Source: Oscillospiraceae bacterium (GTDB lineage Bacteria > Bacillota > Clostridia > Oscillospirales > Oscillospiraceae). Taken from it: DNA of 52,806 nucleotides. Position 1 is the first letter of the stretch; the number at the start of each line of letters is the position of its first letter. Location: positions 1-52,806 of the forward strand of contig JABUSQ010000080.1 in NCBI GenBank assembly GCA_021442665.1. The letters run 5' to 3'. Shown here piece after piece: positions 34,581 to 43,039 of this stretch. Position numbers and translations under genes: made by a program. The notes below the pieces were generated by a model, which had not been told where the DNA came from, ran no database searches, and worked only from the letters and a program-made list of their open reading frames with translations.

Positions 34581-36041
34581 ATGGATGGCAGGCTGAAAAA
34601 ACTCATAGCTTACGCACTGACAGTATTTTGTCTGCTTCCCGCTTTATCACTTTTTGCTTCGGCTAAGGAAGATGTCCCCGAAATGCCGTGCTTTGATCTT
34701 CCCTGCACTCTGAGGACGGTTAAGGTTGGTATTTATTCCGGTGGCTCTTCAGTTTCTGAACTCACGGTCGGGTGCAATGCAGGTGGGGGGTATGAACTGG
34801 GGTATTTTGACTTCTCCCGCAATTTTCATAAATTCGGACTGCTTTCTAAAGACACATTCACTCTCAGAGGAGATGTTGGCTTTACGGCAAACGGTGAAAG
34901 CTCAGGACCTTGGCATATACTGCTGAACAACAGCTATACAAGCTTTGAGGAGGCAGCCTCTGCAGCTGCCGGAGTAAACGGCTTTGTCGGTTATATAAAC
35001 TACGGTTTTGCGGTGCTTACGGGGGCTTATGACAGCAGGGATGAGGCAGCCACTGCGGCGGCGAAAGGAATCGGGGGAACAGCATATACGGGAAGCGAGG
35101 GTTCCGTGCTTATCGCAAAGCCTAACTCGACCGAGCTTCTCTTTCTATATGACAGCTCAGGTAGAAAGCTTGCCATAAGACCGACGATGGGAGAGACAAG
35201 CTTTAACGACAATTCTTACAAGGGGGCTTTTTCGTTTTCACGAAGAGGGAGCGGACTATGCGTTACTAACTTCGTGGAGCTTGAGGATTATGTTAAAGGT
35301 GTTCTGCCCTATGAGGTCAGTGCAGCATGGCCACAGGAGGCGCTGCGGGCGCAGGCAGTATGCGCAAGAACCTACGCCGTTAACTGCATAAACGACTACG
35401 CCGACAGGGATTTTGACGTACGCAACGATACATACAGCCAGGTTTATAAGGGCTGTACCTACAGCGACAGCGTTATAAATGCCGCAGCGGATGATACAGC
35501 AGGCAAGTTCGTCAGATATGAAGGCTCGGTCTGCAAGGTATATTATATGTCCTCTGACGGAGGAGGCACTGAGGATGGAATAAACGTCTTCGGTCAGCGC
35601 AGAGCATATCTCAGAGCTGTTGCCGATACCTTCGAGGCGGCGAACGACTTCTACAACAAGACGTGGCGCGAGGAGTTTACCCCCGCGGAGCTCGGCTATG
35701 AGCTTCGAGATTGCGGATATGACATAGGCGATGTGACCGGGGTCAAGGTCACCTATTCCGAAATTGGGAACGTTATAGCACTTGAATTTACCGATGCGGA
35801 TGGTAAAACAGCTGTTATCGAGCGTCTTGAATGTTACAGCGTAATCGGGCTTAACAGCATAAGGTACGACGTGTTTGAGGAAGAAACCGACGGCGGAGAC
35901 GTCGTCTATTCCTTTGAAGGCAGCGGCTGGGGCCACAATTGCGGTATGAGCCAATGGGGAGCCTGCACTATGGCAAAGAATAGCAACGTCACCTGCGGTG
36001 ATATTATAAGGTTTTATTTCAGCGGAGCATATATAGCATGA
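34581..36041 (+). CDS. SpoIID/LytB-domain secreted protein
   Basis: A 486-residue exported protein. A signal peptide (about 1-28, '[21 protein letters not shown]') precedes an SPOR-like region (about 90-170, '[21 protein letters not shown]') and a SpoIID domain from about 225 ('[30 protein letters not shown]', 'DTYSQVYKG', '[13 protein letters not shown]', '[15 protein letters not shown]'). SpoIID is a lytic transglycosylase acting on denuded glycan in sporulation; related LytB-type proteins occur in vegetative wall turnover. AGGTGGG lies before the ATG. It overlaps queA by four bases, an unusual pairing. Confidence 0.9.
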   Translation: MDGRLKKLIAYALTVFCLLPALSLFASAKEDVPEMPCFDLPCTLRTVKVGIYSGGSSVSELTVGCNAGGGYELGYFDFSRNFHKFGLLSKDTFTLRGDVGFTANGESSGPWHILLNNSYTSFEEAASAAAGVNGFVGYINYGFAVLTGAYDSRDEAATAAAKGIGGTAYTGSEGSVLIAKPNSTELLFLYDSSGRKLAIRPTMGETSFNDNSYKGAFSFSRRGSGLCVTNFVELEDYVKGVLPYEVSAAWPQEALRAQAVCARTYAVNCINDYADRDFDVRNDTYSQVYKGCTYSDSVINAAADDTAGKFVRYEGSVCKVYYMSSDGGGTEDGINVFGQRRAYLRAVADTFEAANDFYNKTWREEFTPAELGYELRDCGYDIGDVTGVKVTYSEIGNVIALEFTDADGKTAVIERLECYSVIGLNSIRYDVFEEETDGGDVVYSFEGSGWGHNCGMSQWGACTMAKNSNVTCGDIIRFYFSGAYIA

Positions 36042-37060
36042 ATAAATCGGATTTTTATTTTGAGCTTCCGGAGGAGCTTATAGCTCAGACTCCTCTTCAA
36101 AAGCGTGACGACTCCCGCCTGCTTCATCTTGACAAGCAGACAGGGGAGATAAGTCACAAACATTTTTACGAGCTGAAAAGCTATCTTCGGCAGGGGGACT
36201 GCCTTGTTCTCAACGATTCAAGGGTGCTTCCTGCAAGACTTATCGGCTGCCGACCTTCCGGCGGAAGCATTGAGCTTGTGCTCCTGCGTGATCTCGGAGA
36301 GGGTAAATGGGAATGCCTAAGCAGACCCGGGCGAAAGACAAGACCCGGTCAGGAAATTATTTTTGGTGACGGCGAGCTGACCGCCACGGTGGAAAGCGTT
36401 GTCGAAGGCGGAAACAGAATAGTAAAGTTCTGCTATGAGGGTGTATTTCTTGAGGTTCTGGAACGACTGGGGAAAATGCCTCTGCCCCCCTATATCAAGG
36501 AAGAACTGAGGGATTCCGAGCGTTATCAGACCGTATATTCCAGAGAGCCGGGAAGCGCCGCAGCACCGACTGCGGGTCTGCATTTTACCAATGAGCTTCT
36601 GGATGATATAAGGGAAATGGGCGTAAAGGTCTGCTTCGTTACCCTTCATGTAGGTCTGGGCACCTTCAGACCCGTTAAGGCGGACAACATAGAAGATCAT
36701 GAAATGCATTCGGAATTCTGTCAGGTGCCGGAGGATACCGCAAGGGTAATTACGGAGACAAAGCGAAGCGGGGGCAGGGTAATCTGTGTAGGTACCACAT
36801 CCTGCAGAACAGTGGAGAGCTTTGCAAATCCTGATGGAAGCATGGATCCATCCTCGGGCTGGACAAACATTTTCATCTATCCGGGATATAAGTTCAAATG
36901 CCTAGACGCTCTGGTCACAAACTTCCATCTGCCCGAGAGCACGCTTATAATGCTTGTGTCGGCTCTTGCAGGCAGAGAAAATGTGCTTAACGCGTACAAT
37001 ATCGCTGTGGAGAACGGGTACCGCTTCTTTTCCTTCGGCGACGCTATGTTCATAGAATAG
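36038..37060 (+). CDS. queA: QueA, S-adenosylmethionine:tRNA ribosyltransferase-isomerase
   Basis: Adds the cyclopentenediol moiety to preQ1 in tRNA to give epoxyqueuosine. The 340 residues are family length: '[25 protein letters not shown]', '[26 protein letters not shown]', 'GKMPLPPYI', '[10 protein letters not shown]' and '[12 protein letters not shown]' are diagnostic. The ATG overlaps the spoIID-like gene's stop (ATGA). tgt follows after ten bases, giving the queuosine pair; a GluQ-like enzyme that modifies queuosine is at 12.3-13.2 kb. Confidence 0.97.
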   Translation: MNKSDFYFELPEELIAQTPLQKRDDSRLLHLDKQTGEISHKHFYELKSYLRQGDCLVLNDSRVLPARLIGCRPSGGSIELVLLRDLGEGKWECLSRPGRKTRPGQEIIFGDGELTATVESVVEGGNRIVKFCYEGVFLEVLERLGKMPLPPYIKEELRDSERYQTVYSREPGSAAAPTAGLHFTNELLDDIREMGVKVCFVTLHVGLGTFRPVKADNIEDHEMHSEFCQVPEDTARVITETKRSGGRVICVGTTSCRTVESFANPDGSMDPSSGWTNIFIYPGYKFKCLDALVTNFHLPESTLIMLVSALAGRENVLNAYNIAVENGYRFFSFGDAMFIE

Positions 37061-37070
37061 AGGTGCGGTA

Positions 37071-38201
37071 ATGTATAAGCTTATAAAAGCCGAAAATCAT
37101 GCCAGAAGAGGCGAACTCACTACTCCCCACGGATTGGTGCAGACTCCCGTATTCATGAACGTAGGTACTGCAGGAGCTATAAAAGGCGCTCTGTCTGCGG
37201 CGGACCTTAAAAGCATCGGCTGTCAGGTTGAACTGTCAAATACGTATCATCTGCATGTACGTCCCGGCGACGGACTTATAAAGGAGATGGGCGGTCTTCA
37301 CAGATTTATGACATGGGACGGTCCTATCCTCACGGACAGCGGCGGATTTCAGATATTCTCCCTTGCAACTCTGAGGAAGATAAGCGAAGAGGGCGTTAAG
37401 TTTAACTCCCATGTGGACGGCCGTCATATCTTTATGGGGCCCGAGGAGAGCATGCGCATACAGTCAAATCTCGGCTCGGACATTGCCATGGCTTTTGACG
37501 AGTGCATTAAAATACCCTCACCTCGGGATTATGTGGAAAAATCCTGCGAGCGCACATATCGATGGCTTGTCCGCTGCAAGAATGCTCTGGCGGAGTATAA
37601 CTCTATGGAGGATGCTGTAAATCCGGGTCAGATGCTCTTCGGTATAAACCAAGGTGCCACCTTTTCGGATATACGCATCGACCACATGAAGAAATTATCG
37701 GAGCTGGAGCTTCCCGGCTATGCCATCGGAGGTCTTGCGGTAGGTGAGACCCATCAGGAGATGTACGATACCATTGAAGCCGTGGAGGAATATATGCCCA
37801 AAGATAAGCCCAGATACCTCATGGGCGTCGGCACTCCCGGAAATATCATTGAAAGTGTTTACCGTGGAGTTGACTTCTTCGACTGCGTAATGCCTGCAAG
37901 AAACGGCAGGCACGGACATCTTTTTACATGGAGCGGCATAATCAACATCAAAAATGAGAAGTACGCCAAAGACTCTCAACCCATAGACCCTCAGTGTGAC
38001 TGTCCCGTGTGCAGACGATACACCAGAAGCTATGTCCGCCATCTGTTCAAAGCGGAGGAGATGCTTGCCATGCGCTTTGCGGTCACACACAACCTCTATT
38101 TTTATAATAAGCTGATGGAAAGAATCAGAAACAGCATTGAGGAAAACAGCTTTTCCGAATTCAGAGGCAAGTATTCAAAAATGCTTGATACGCGAATATA
38201 A
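37071..38201 (+). CDS. tgt: tRNA-guanine transglycosylase Tgt
   Basis: Exchanges guanine 34 for preQ1 in tRNAs with GUN anticodons. The 376 residues have 'TVFMNVGTAGAIKG'-like 'TPVFMNVGTAGAIKG', 'NTYHLHVRPG', 'ILTDSGGFQIFSL' (catalytic Asp), 'FDECIKIPSP', 'DFFDCVMPARNGRHGHLFT' (nucleophile Asp) and the zinc site 'CDCPVCRRY' with a later His. AGAGGTG precedes the ATG. It follows queA closely. Confidence 0.97.
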   Translation: MYKLIKAENHARRGELTTPHGLVQTPVFMNVGTAGAIKGALSAADLKSIGCQVELSNTYHLHVRPGDGLIKEMGGLHRFMTWDGPILTDSGGFQIFSLATLRKISEEGVKFNSHVDGRHIFMGPEESMRIQSNLGSDIAMAFDECIKIPSPRDYVEKSCERTYRWLVRCKNALAEYNSMEDAVNPGQMLFGINQGATFSDIRIDHMKKLSELELPGYAIGGLAVGETHQEMYDTIEAVEEYMPKDKPRYLMGVGTPGNIIESVYRGVDFFDCVMPARNGRHGHLFTWSGIINIKNEKYAKDSQPIDPQCDCPVCRRYTRSYVRHLFKAEEMLAMRFAVTHNLYFYNKLMERIRNSIEENSFSEFRGKYSKMLDTRI

Positions 38202-38337
38202 TGTTAAAGATGAGCGATTCTGCTATTCTGATATAGCATATGCTGTATTTAAGGTCAACCTATTGCCAACGTCGCCGATTCTTTCATAATACTAATTATG
38301 AAGATTATACTCATTTGCGGAATATTAGTAAAAATGC

Positions 38338-38366
38338 TTGAAATTAGATGCTTGAATATGTATAAT
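38338..38366 (+). promoter_or_regulatory. Promoter for yajC
   Basis: TTGAAA and TATAAT (38361-38366) with 17-base spacing, 36 bases ahead of the yajC ATG. It allows yajC to be expressed apart from queA-tgt. Confidence 0.65.
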
Positions 38367-38401
38367 GATTTCACCACTTATTTTTAACTAAGGAGACTAT
38401 T

Positions 38402-38701
38402 ATGGGAAGCAATGGTTCCATGATCCTGATTCTGGTCGCAATGCTGGCTGTTATGTGGCTGCTTATGATCAGACCCGAAAAGAAAAAGCAGAAGAAAGTC
38501 GAAGAAATGCGCAATGCTCTCAGTGTTGGCGATGAAATCATCACCATCGGCGGTATAATGGGCAGAATAGTCCACGTCACCGACGAGGACATTACTCTGG
38601 AAACCGGTGAGGACAGAGTTCGCATTCAGCTTAAAAAGTGGGCTGTCAGCAACAACGTAAAGGCCGATGCCGCTGAAGCCAAGGAAAAGGCAAAGAAATA
38701 A
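38402..38701 (+). CDS. yajC: YajC, preprotein translocase accessory subunit
   Basis: A small single-span membrane protein of the SecDF-YajC complex. The 99 residues start with one membrane segment (about 5-21, 'SMILILVAMLAVMWLLM'), then the hallmark 'IRPEKKKQKKVEEM' and the cytoplasmic 'LSVGDEIITIGGIMGRIVHV', 'ITLETGEDRVRIQLKKWAV'. AAGGAGA precedes the ATG. tgt-yajC is a common order; secD and secF are not in the window. Confidence 0.94.
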   Translation: MGSNGSMILILVAMLAVMWLLMIRPEKKKQKKVEEMRNALSVGDEIITIGGIMGRIVHVTDEDITLETGEDRVRIQLKKWAVSNNVKADAAEAKEKAKK

Positions 38702-38716
38702 TTTCTGAATTTTTTG

Positions 38717-38769
38717 CTCCCTTAACTAATAAGATGTACAAAGCATCTTGAGGTTAAGGGGGATTTTTT
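38717..38769 (+). terminator. Terminator after yajC
   Basis: An outer stem (CTCCCTTAAC / GTTAAGGGGG, about 38718-38762) holds an inner stem AAGATG / CATCTT, and a run of six T residues follows (38764-38769). Confidence 0.85.
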
Positions 38770-38789
38770 ATGGCTTCAAAGGTGATAAA

Positions 38790-38990
38790 ATAAGCCTCAT
38801 ACCAATAAGGGGAAACTCAGGAGCTTTGACCGACAGGGAAGGAGAGAAGCGAGGGGTCACTCGCAGATGTTCGGGGCACATTGCACCCACCGATGCCTGA
38901 TATTTGCTGCCGTAGGATAACATAAATGCGTCAGGATGCTTTAATTGATGCTTACCTGTATAGTGAGAAGAGTGTAAGGCTCACTGCTTA
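38790..38990 (+). ncRNA. Possible structured RNA or remnant, unidentified
   Basis: No gene fits, but several stems can be drawn: GCGAG (38849-38853) / CTCGC (38860-38864) with loop GGGTCA; TGACC (38827-38831) complementary to that loop (GGTCA), a possible pseudoknot; TCGG (38871-38874) / CCGA (38890-38893) extended inside by G-C pairs; CCTGA (38896-38900) / TCAGG (38931-38935); AGTGAG (38962-38967) / CTCACT (38980-38985). It is more GC-rich than the following 300 bases. I cannot match it to a known class such as 6S, RNase P, tmRNA or SRP RNA. No clear promoter was found upstream, and it may be decayed DNA. Confidence 0.3.
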
Positions 38991-39252
38991 ATTTGTGCAT
39001 AAGTGACAAAAAGTTACGAATAAAACTCAATAAAAGAAGCTGATATAACGCTCTGTAATCGAAATATTACGTTGACATAATATACGGTGATTACCAATAT
39101 ATTGTGTGCTATATGCTTTTAAATGGCAAATATTGCGGTGTTTGGGCATATATACAATGTAATTTTGAAGGATGTATACATAGTTTACATAATATTAGTT
39201 GACATAATTGTACGACATAATCAACAAAATTCATCAAATTATTTAAAAACCC
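38991..39252. other. AT-rich gene-free stretch with ACATAAT repeats
   Basis: About 70% A+T, far above its neighbours, without an open reading frame of note. ACATAAT occurs at 39075, 39187, 39202 and 39215, three of them within 35 bases, twice preceded by TTG. AGTTTACATAA at 39182-39192 is the reverse complement of the XerD-binding arm I recall for the Bacillus subtilis dif site, but the opposite arm does not match. It could be a regulatory region for the recombinase gene or a relic. Confidence 0.35.
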
Positions 39253-39281
39253 TTGATAACAAAGATGATTTGTATTATATT
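39253..39281 (+). promoter_or_regulatory. Probable promoter of the xerD-like gene
   Basis: TTGATA (39253-39258), 17 bases, TATATT (39276-39281). This leaves a leader of about 110 bases. Other TTGACA hexamers at 39072 and 39199 have poorer -10 partners. Confidence 0.55.
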
Positions 39282-39398
39282 TACTTCAGTTAGAAATTAT
39301 GTAAATTCAGCAGTTATTCTCTAAATCTGCGCTAAAGCCTTAGCTTATAAATCAAAGCGTTCAATTGAAACGGATCACACAGAAAGGGGGTCGTATGA

Positions 39399-40292
39399 AT
39401 GCTTAACTCAGAATGTATCAACGTCTACTACAGCTACCTTACTGAAGTAAAAAAAGCATCTCAGAACACCCTTAGCTCTTATCTTCGGGATATTCGCCAG
39501 CTTTCAGATTACCTCACAACACATTCTGACGCGAACCTCGACAGCGTCGCGGAGGAGGATCTTGCCGATTATATCGCCTGGCTGAAGAATAACGGCAAGT
39601 CAGTAGCTACTGTGTCCAGAGCAATTGCATCGCTTAAATCCTTTTACGGCGTTCTTGTAAACGAGGGATATGCTGACAGTAATCCTGCGTCCAAGCTCGT
39701 GCCGGATAAAAACACCCAGAAGCTGCCGCAGATACTCACCAGCAAGGAGGTCGAGCTTCTTCTGGAGCAGCCAAGCTGTACTGATGCCAAGGGCTATCGT
39801 GATAGAGCAATGCTGGAGCTTCTGTACGCCACCGGTATAAGGGTGAGCGAGCTTATTTCTCTTGAGATAACCGACGTTAACACCTCTGCAGGCGTTGTTC
39901 GCTGCCGCAGTAAGGATAAAGAGAGGTTCATACCTCTGCATCAGACCGCTGTAAAGGCGCTTTCGGAGTATATTGAGTTCATACGCCCGCAAATGGTGGC
40001 GCTTCCCACCGAGACAGCTCTGTTTGTCAACGTCAACGGTGAGAAAATGTCCCGTCAGGGCTTCTGGAAGATTATCAAGGCATATCAGCAGAAGGCGCAT
40101 ATCGATAAGCCCATTACGCCGCACACCCTGCGTCATTCCTTTGCAGCGCATCTGTTGGAGAACGGAGCAGATATACACGCAATTCAGGAAATGCTTGGTC
40201 ACGCCGATATTTCTTCAACTCAGATATATTCGCAGCTTGTGAAAAAACAGCTCAAGGACGTATACAACAAGGCTCATCCCAGGGCAAACTGA
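39399..40292 (+). CDS. xerD: XerC/XerD-type tyrosine recombinase
   Basis: A 297-residue integrase-family recombinase of the length and layout of chromosome-dimer-resolving XerD. The N-terminal SAM-like domain starts 'INVYYSYLTEVKKASQNTLSSYLRDIRQL'; the catalytic domain has Arg in 'YATGIRVSELISL', 'HTLRHSFAAHLLENGA' (HxxR), 'MLGHADISSTQIYSQL' with the Tyr nucleophile. The ATG at 39399 has AGGGGG 9 bases upstream; an overlapping mini-frame ATG-AAT-GCT-TAA at 39395 precedes it. Absence of other mobile genes favours a housekeeping Xer over a phage integrase. Confidence 0.9.
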   Translation: MLNSECINVYYSYLTEVKKASQNTLSSYLRDIRQLSDYLTTHSDANLDSVAEEDLADYIAWLKNNGKSVATVSRAIASLKSFYGVLVNEGYADSNPASKLVPDKNTQKLPQILTSKEVELLLEQPSCTDAKGYRDRAMLELLYATGIRVSELISLEITDVNTSAGVVRCRSKDKERFIPLHQTAVKALSEYIEFIRPQMVALPTETALFVNVNGEKMSRQGFWKIIKAYQQKAHIDKPITPHTLRHSFAAHLLENGADIHAIQEMLGHADISSTQIYSQLVKKQLKDVYNKAHPRAN

Positions 40293-40299
40293 GAATCAG

Positions 40300-40332
40300 A
40301 AAACGAGAGGAAAAGCTTCCTCTCGTTTTTTT
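40300..40332. terminator. Bidirectional terminator after xerD
   Basis: AAAACGAGAGGAA (40300-40312) pairs with TTCCTCTCGTTTT (40317-40329), followed by more T residues to 40332. It overlaps the stop codon of the convergent secreted-protein gene. Confidence 0.88.
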
Positions 40333-41794
40333 ATTTCCAGCTTACGCTTATCTCTCTGCCGGTCACGGGTCTTATGAGGTTATTATACTCATCCTCTCCT
40401 GTGTTCACGTATTCAAGCGAATTGAGGTAATTGGCGCAGTATTGCAAACCGTCTGAGTCGTAAACCGCAACAAAAAAGCCGCAGCCTTCGTATGCAGATA
40501 ACACTTCGGATTCTATACCGAAGCATACGGCAAGTCGTTCTCCGTCAAATGCACACTGAACGTCAGAATACCACAGGGACATAAAGTCCTTCTCAAGCTC
40601 AATATCTTTCGGTTCCGTGCCGAAGCAAAGCTCCCATGTGTTGCCTTCATTCTCAATCACATACAGACTTTTACCTATCCCGATAACACTGAAGTCGACG
40701 CCGTTATAAATGCACCATGCCGACTCAGTCTGGCATTCCGCAATCTTCAGACGCTGCAGGCTGCTTCCGGACTCGGCGTCTATCACGGTGACAATGTATT
40801 TCCCCTCCTCAACGGTGTGAAGCAGAAGCCTGCTGTTATCTTCTGTGAGATACAGATGTTTGATTTCCGTCTGGGGGTCAACGGGATAGAAAACATGCAG
40901 CTTCTCGGTAAAAACATCGGGGTATTCACTTCCGTCCGCTTCGTCCGTTCTCGTTCCGAAGGGGAGAGCATATATTCCGTAGCCTCCGGGTATAAGGCTC
41001 GTGTCTGCGAGCCTGCCTTCTGCAGTTCTGTTGCTGAACCAGAAGAAGCAGGTGTTATCCGAGGTTACGCTTTCAGTCCATGGCTCATATGTGTCCGTAT
41101 AATGATTTTCATCGTACAGTGGATTAAAACCGGAGCTAATAATCTTTCCGCCCAAGTCCTTCGATAATGAGATGTACGCATACTCATCCTCAAGAACCGG
41201 TATTTTAAAATACTCACGCATAGTAAGGATGGCTCTCACTGAAGGATCATCCTTATAAATGCTGTTTTCCATATCGGGAAAAACCGAATATATAGCTCCC
41301 GCAAGCTCCATGTTAATAAAAAGAGGGTAGTACTCTATGTAGTCGGCAAGTCTGATGGTTTTTTCACCACGGGAGCCGTTGGGAGTTTCCTCATAAAGCT
41401 CAATAAATGCTTTATCAAGACCCTCTGCTTCAGCGGAGGACTTTTCCGGAGTCCTGCATTCAAAATCGTACATACAATACATCTGTATACCGTTGCCGAA
41501 CATATTGGTTTTTAATTCAATCTGATTGGGATAATAGCCGAACTCAGTATCAGATTCAAAATCGTTCCCCTTAAATTCTACGGTACTTGTCCATAAGAGC
41601 CGTAGCCCGAACTCCACGTTTCGGACTATCTCAAGTCCATCTGCGGGATATCCGTTATACAGCACGTTTTCGTACAGCAGCTTCTCAGTGAATACAACAT
41701 TTTCTTTCTCTGTCTGCAGCTCTGCAGATGCGAACACAGCGCCACCCGTAAGCAGGAGCGTAAGCACCAACAGTAGAATAATAGCCTTACGCAT
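40331..41794 (-). CDS. Secreted protein of unknown function, last gene of the GntR-ABC operon
   Basis: A 487-residue exported protein I cannot assign to a family. It begins with a clear signal peptide (MRKAIILLLVLTLLLTGGAV, probable cleavage after 'FASA', about 24) and lacks a lipobox Cys and further membrane segments. The rest is acidic and aromatic-rich, with many short beta-like stretches ('RLLLHTVEEGKYIVTVID', 'AWCIYNGVDFSVIGIG') that suggest a repeated beta-sheet or propeller-like domain in the C-terminal half. The ATG overlaps the ABC ATPase stop, so translation is coupled. It could be an extracellular sensor or a lantibiotic/stress response component; this is speculation. Confidence 0.7.
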   Translation of the reverse strand: MRKAIILLLVLTLLLTGGAVFASAELQTEKENVVFTEKLLYENVLYNGYPADGLEIVRNVEFGLRLLWTSTVEFKGNDFESDTEFGYYPNQIELKTNMFGNGIQMYCMYDFECRTPEKSSAEAEGLDKAFIELYEETPNGSRGEKTIRLADYIEYYPLFINMELAGAIYSVFPDMENSIYKDDPSVRAILTMREYFKIPVLEDEYAYISLSKDLGGKIISSGFNPLYDENHYTDTYEPWTESVTSDNTCFFWFSNRTAEGRLADTSLIPGGYGIYALPFGTRTDEADGSEYPDVFTEKLHVFYPVDPQTEIKHLYLTEDNSRLLLHTVEEGKYIVTVIDAESGSSLQRLKIAECQTESAWCIYNGVDFSVIGIGKSLYVIENEGNTWELCFGTEPKDIELEKDFMSLWYSDVQCAFDGERLAVCFGIESEVLSAYEGCGFFVAVYDSDGLQYCANYLNSLEYVNTGEDEYNNLIRPVTGREISVSWK

Positions 41795-42530
41795 TGCTAT
41801 CCTCCTGTCCGCTTATGTCCGAAAGTGCCTTGCTGACACGGTCGGCTCTGTAACCGTAGGTCTCCTTGACATAGTCCATGAGGCTCCTGCCCTCATCCTC
41901 GAGTTCGGATAACAAAATGTCACCAACGATGCTGCCGGAGCGTATAAGTATTGCTCTGCCGACAAAGTCCGACACTTCATCTATAAGGTGAGTTGACAGC
42001 AGCACGGTCTCATTTGGCTCTAGAACTCCCAGCAGCACCTTATAGAAATCCTCACGGTTGAATACATCGTTGCCGGCAAAAGGCTCGTCCATAAAGATGA
42101 AGTCTGCTCCCTGACACAGTGCCATAATGACCTCAAACTGGTTTTTCTGACCCGTGGAGAAGCCCTTGAGAGACTTGTTCATGGGCAGGGCGAAGAAATC
42201 CATCAGCCCATTAAAGCGTTTTTCGTTGAAGGCCTCAAAATGCTCCGTGTAAAAATCCGCATGGGCCTTGGGAGTAAGATTGGGGAAGAAGCTATGCTCG
42301 CAGGTGGCGAAGGAGAGTCTGCCTATGCTGCTTCTGTTTATCTTCTCACCGTCCAGAGTAATTTCTCCGTCGTACCTGATAAAGCCGAGAATACTTTTCA
42401 TAAGCGTTGTTTTTCCGGCTCCGTTTTCACCGAAAAGTCCTATTATTTCGCCCTGACCGATTTTCAGACTGACATTGTTCAGTGCGGTCTGGCTACCGTA
42501 TTTTTTGCTGACATTTTTAAGCTCTATCAT
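41787..42530 (-). CDS. ABC transporter ATP-binding protein
   Basis: A 247-residue ATPase of the ABC-2/YtrB type. Walker A 'GLFGENGAGKTTLMKSI' (near 30-46), signature-like 'KGFSTGQKNQFEV', Walker B 'FIFMDEPFAGND', and H-loop 'LLSTHLIDE' are visible. The signature is GFSTGQ rather than LSGGQ, as in YtrB/EcsA-like exporters. I chose the ATG at 42530 because GGAGG lies just before it; the longer ATG at 42545 has none. It overlaps the upstream membrane gene and the downstream secreted gene by a few bases each. Confidence 0.92.
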   Translation of the reverse strand: MIELKNVSKKYGSQTALNNVSLKIGQGEIIGLFGENGAGKTTLMKSILGFIRYDGEITLDGEKINRSSIGRLSFATCEHSFFPNLTPKAHADFYTEHFEAFNEKRFNGLMDFFALPMNKSLKGFSTGQKNQFEVIMALCQGADFIFMDEPFAGNDVFNREDFYKVLLGVLEPNETVLLSTHLIDEVSDFVGRAILIRSGSIVGDILLSELEDEGRSLMDYVKETYGYRADRVSKALSDISGQEDSNA

Positions 42531-43039
42531 AGTATTATCCTCCATAGGTTAATGGATATATGCCCGGGCAGGCATTGAGAGGGCGTCGCTATGTAATATA
42601 TCAGGACATAGATGCAGACTAGAAGGACGGAAAGAATAATGCCCGCAAGAATACCCAGTACGGGAAGCGTGAGGCACCTTTTGTGCAGCTCAATTGTTTC
42701 CGGCAAACGCTTCATGAGATAAATGCTCTTTGTCTCTCTGTAAAAGCTCATGTAGTGTGCTGCAGTGAGTATCACGCAGAAGCCAACCACGACCCAGAAG
42801 CCTATCAGACAATGCTCCAGAAGATTGCCCACGTTTTCTATAACTGCATCTGTTATGAGCATTCTCATTCCAAAGCTGTAAATGTACAGACTATCTACGG
42901 CGTCGTAGTATCTGAACAGAAATCCGAGGCTTAGTGCTGCCTGAATACACAATGCGGCACACACCTCTTTGAGCTCGCTACGGAGATTTGCTCCGGGAGG
43001 TATGAGCTTCGTTAGCTTATGCTTTAATTTATGCTTCAT
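42527..43039 (-). CDS. Small integral membrane protein of the GntR-ABC operon
   Basis: A 170-residue hydrophobic protein with about three membrane segments (roughly 28-46, 75-97 and 128-152) and a very basic start (MKHKLKHKLTKLIPPG). It has no recognisable family motif, but its place just upstream of the ATPase suggests it is part of the permease. The ATG at 43039 has GGAG; it overlaps the preceding gene by 11 bases and the ATPase start by four. Confidence 0.75.
   Translation of the reverse strand: MKHKLKHKLTKLIPPGANLRSELKEVCAALCIQAALSLGFLFRYYDAVDSLYIYSFGMRMLITDAVIENVGNLLEHCLIGFWVVVGFCVILTAAHYMSFYRETKSIYLMKRLPETIELHKRCLTLPVLGILAGIILSVLLVCIYVLIYYIATPSQCLPGHISINLWRIIL

Noticed and set aside
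38202-38337. Possible preQ1 riboswitch near the queuosine genes
   Set aside because: It lies downstream of tgt rather than upstream of queA, and I see no preQ1 aptamer motif in this stretch or ahead of the spoIID-like gene.
38750-38900. Open frame reading GDKISLIPIRGNSGALTD and onward to a stop at 38898
   Set aside because: It has no start codon or ribosome site, begins inside a terminator and uses codons unlike the neighbours; hairpin structure explains the segment at least as well.
39399-40292. Reading the tyrosine recombinase as a phage or transposon integrase
   Set aside because: Length and layout match Xer proteins, and no excisionase, phage, attachment repeats or tRNA target site is nearby.
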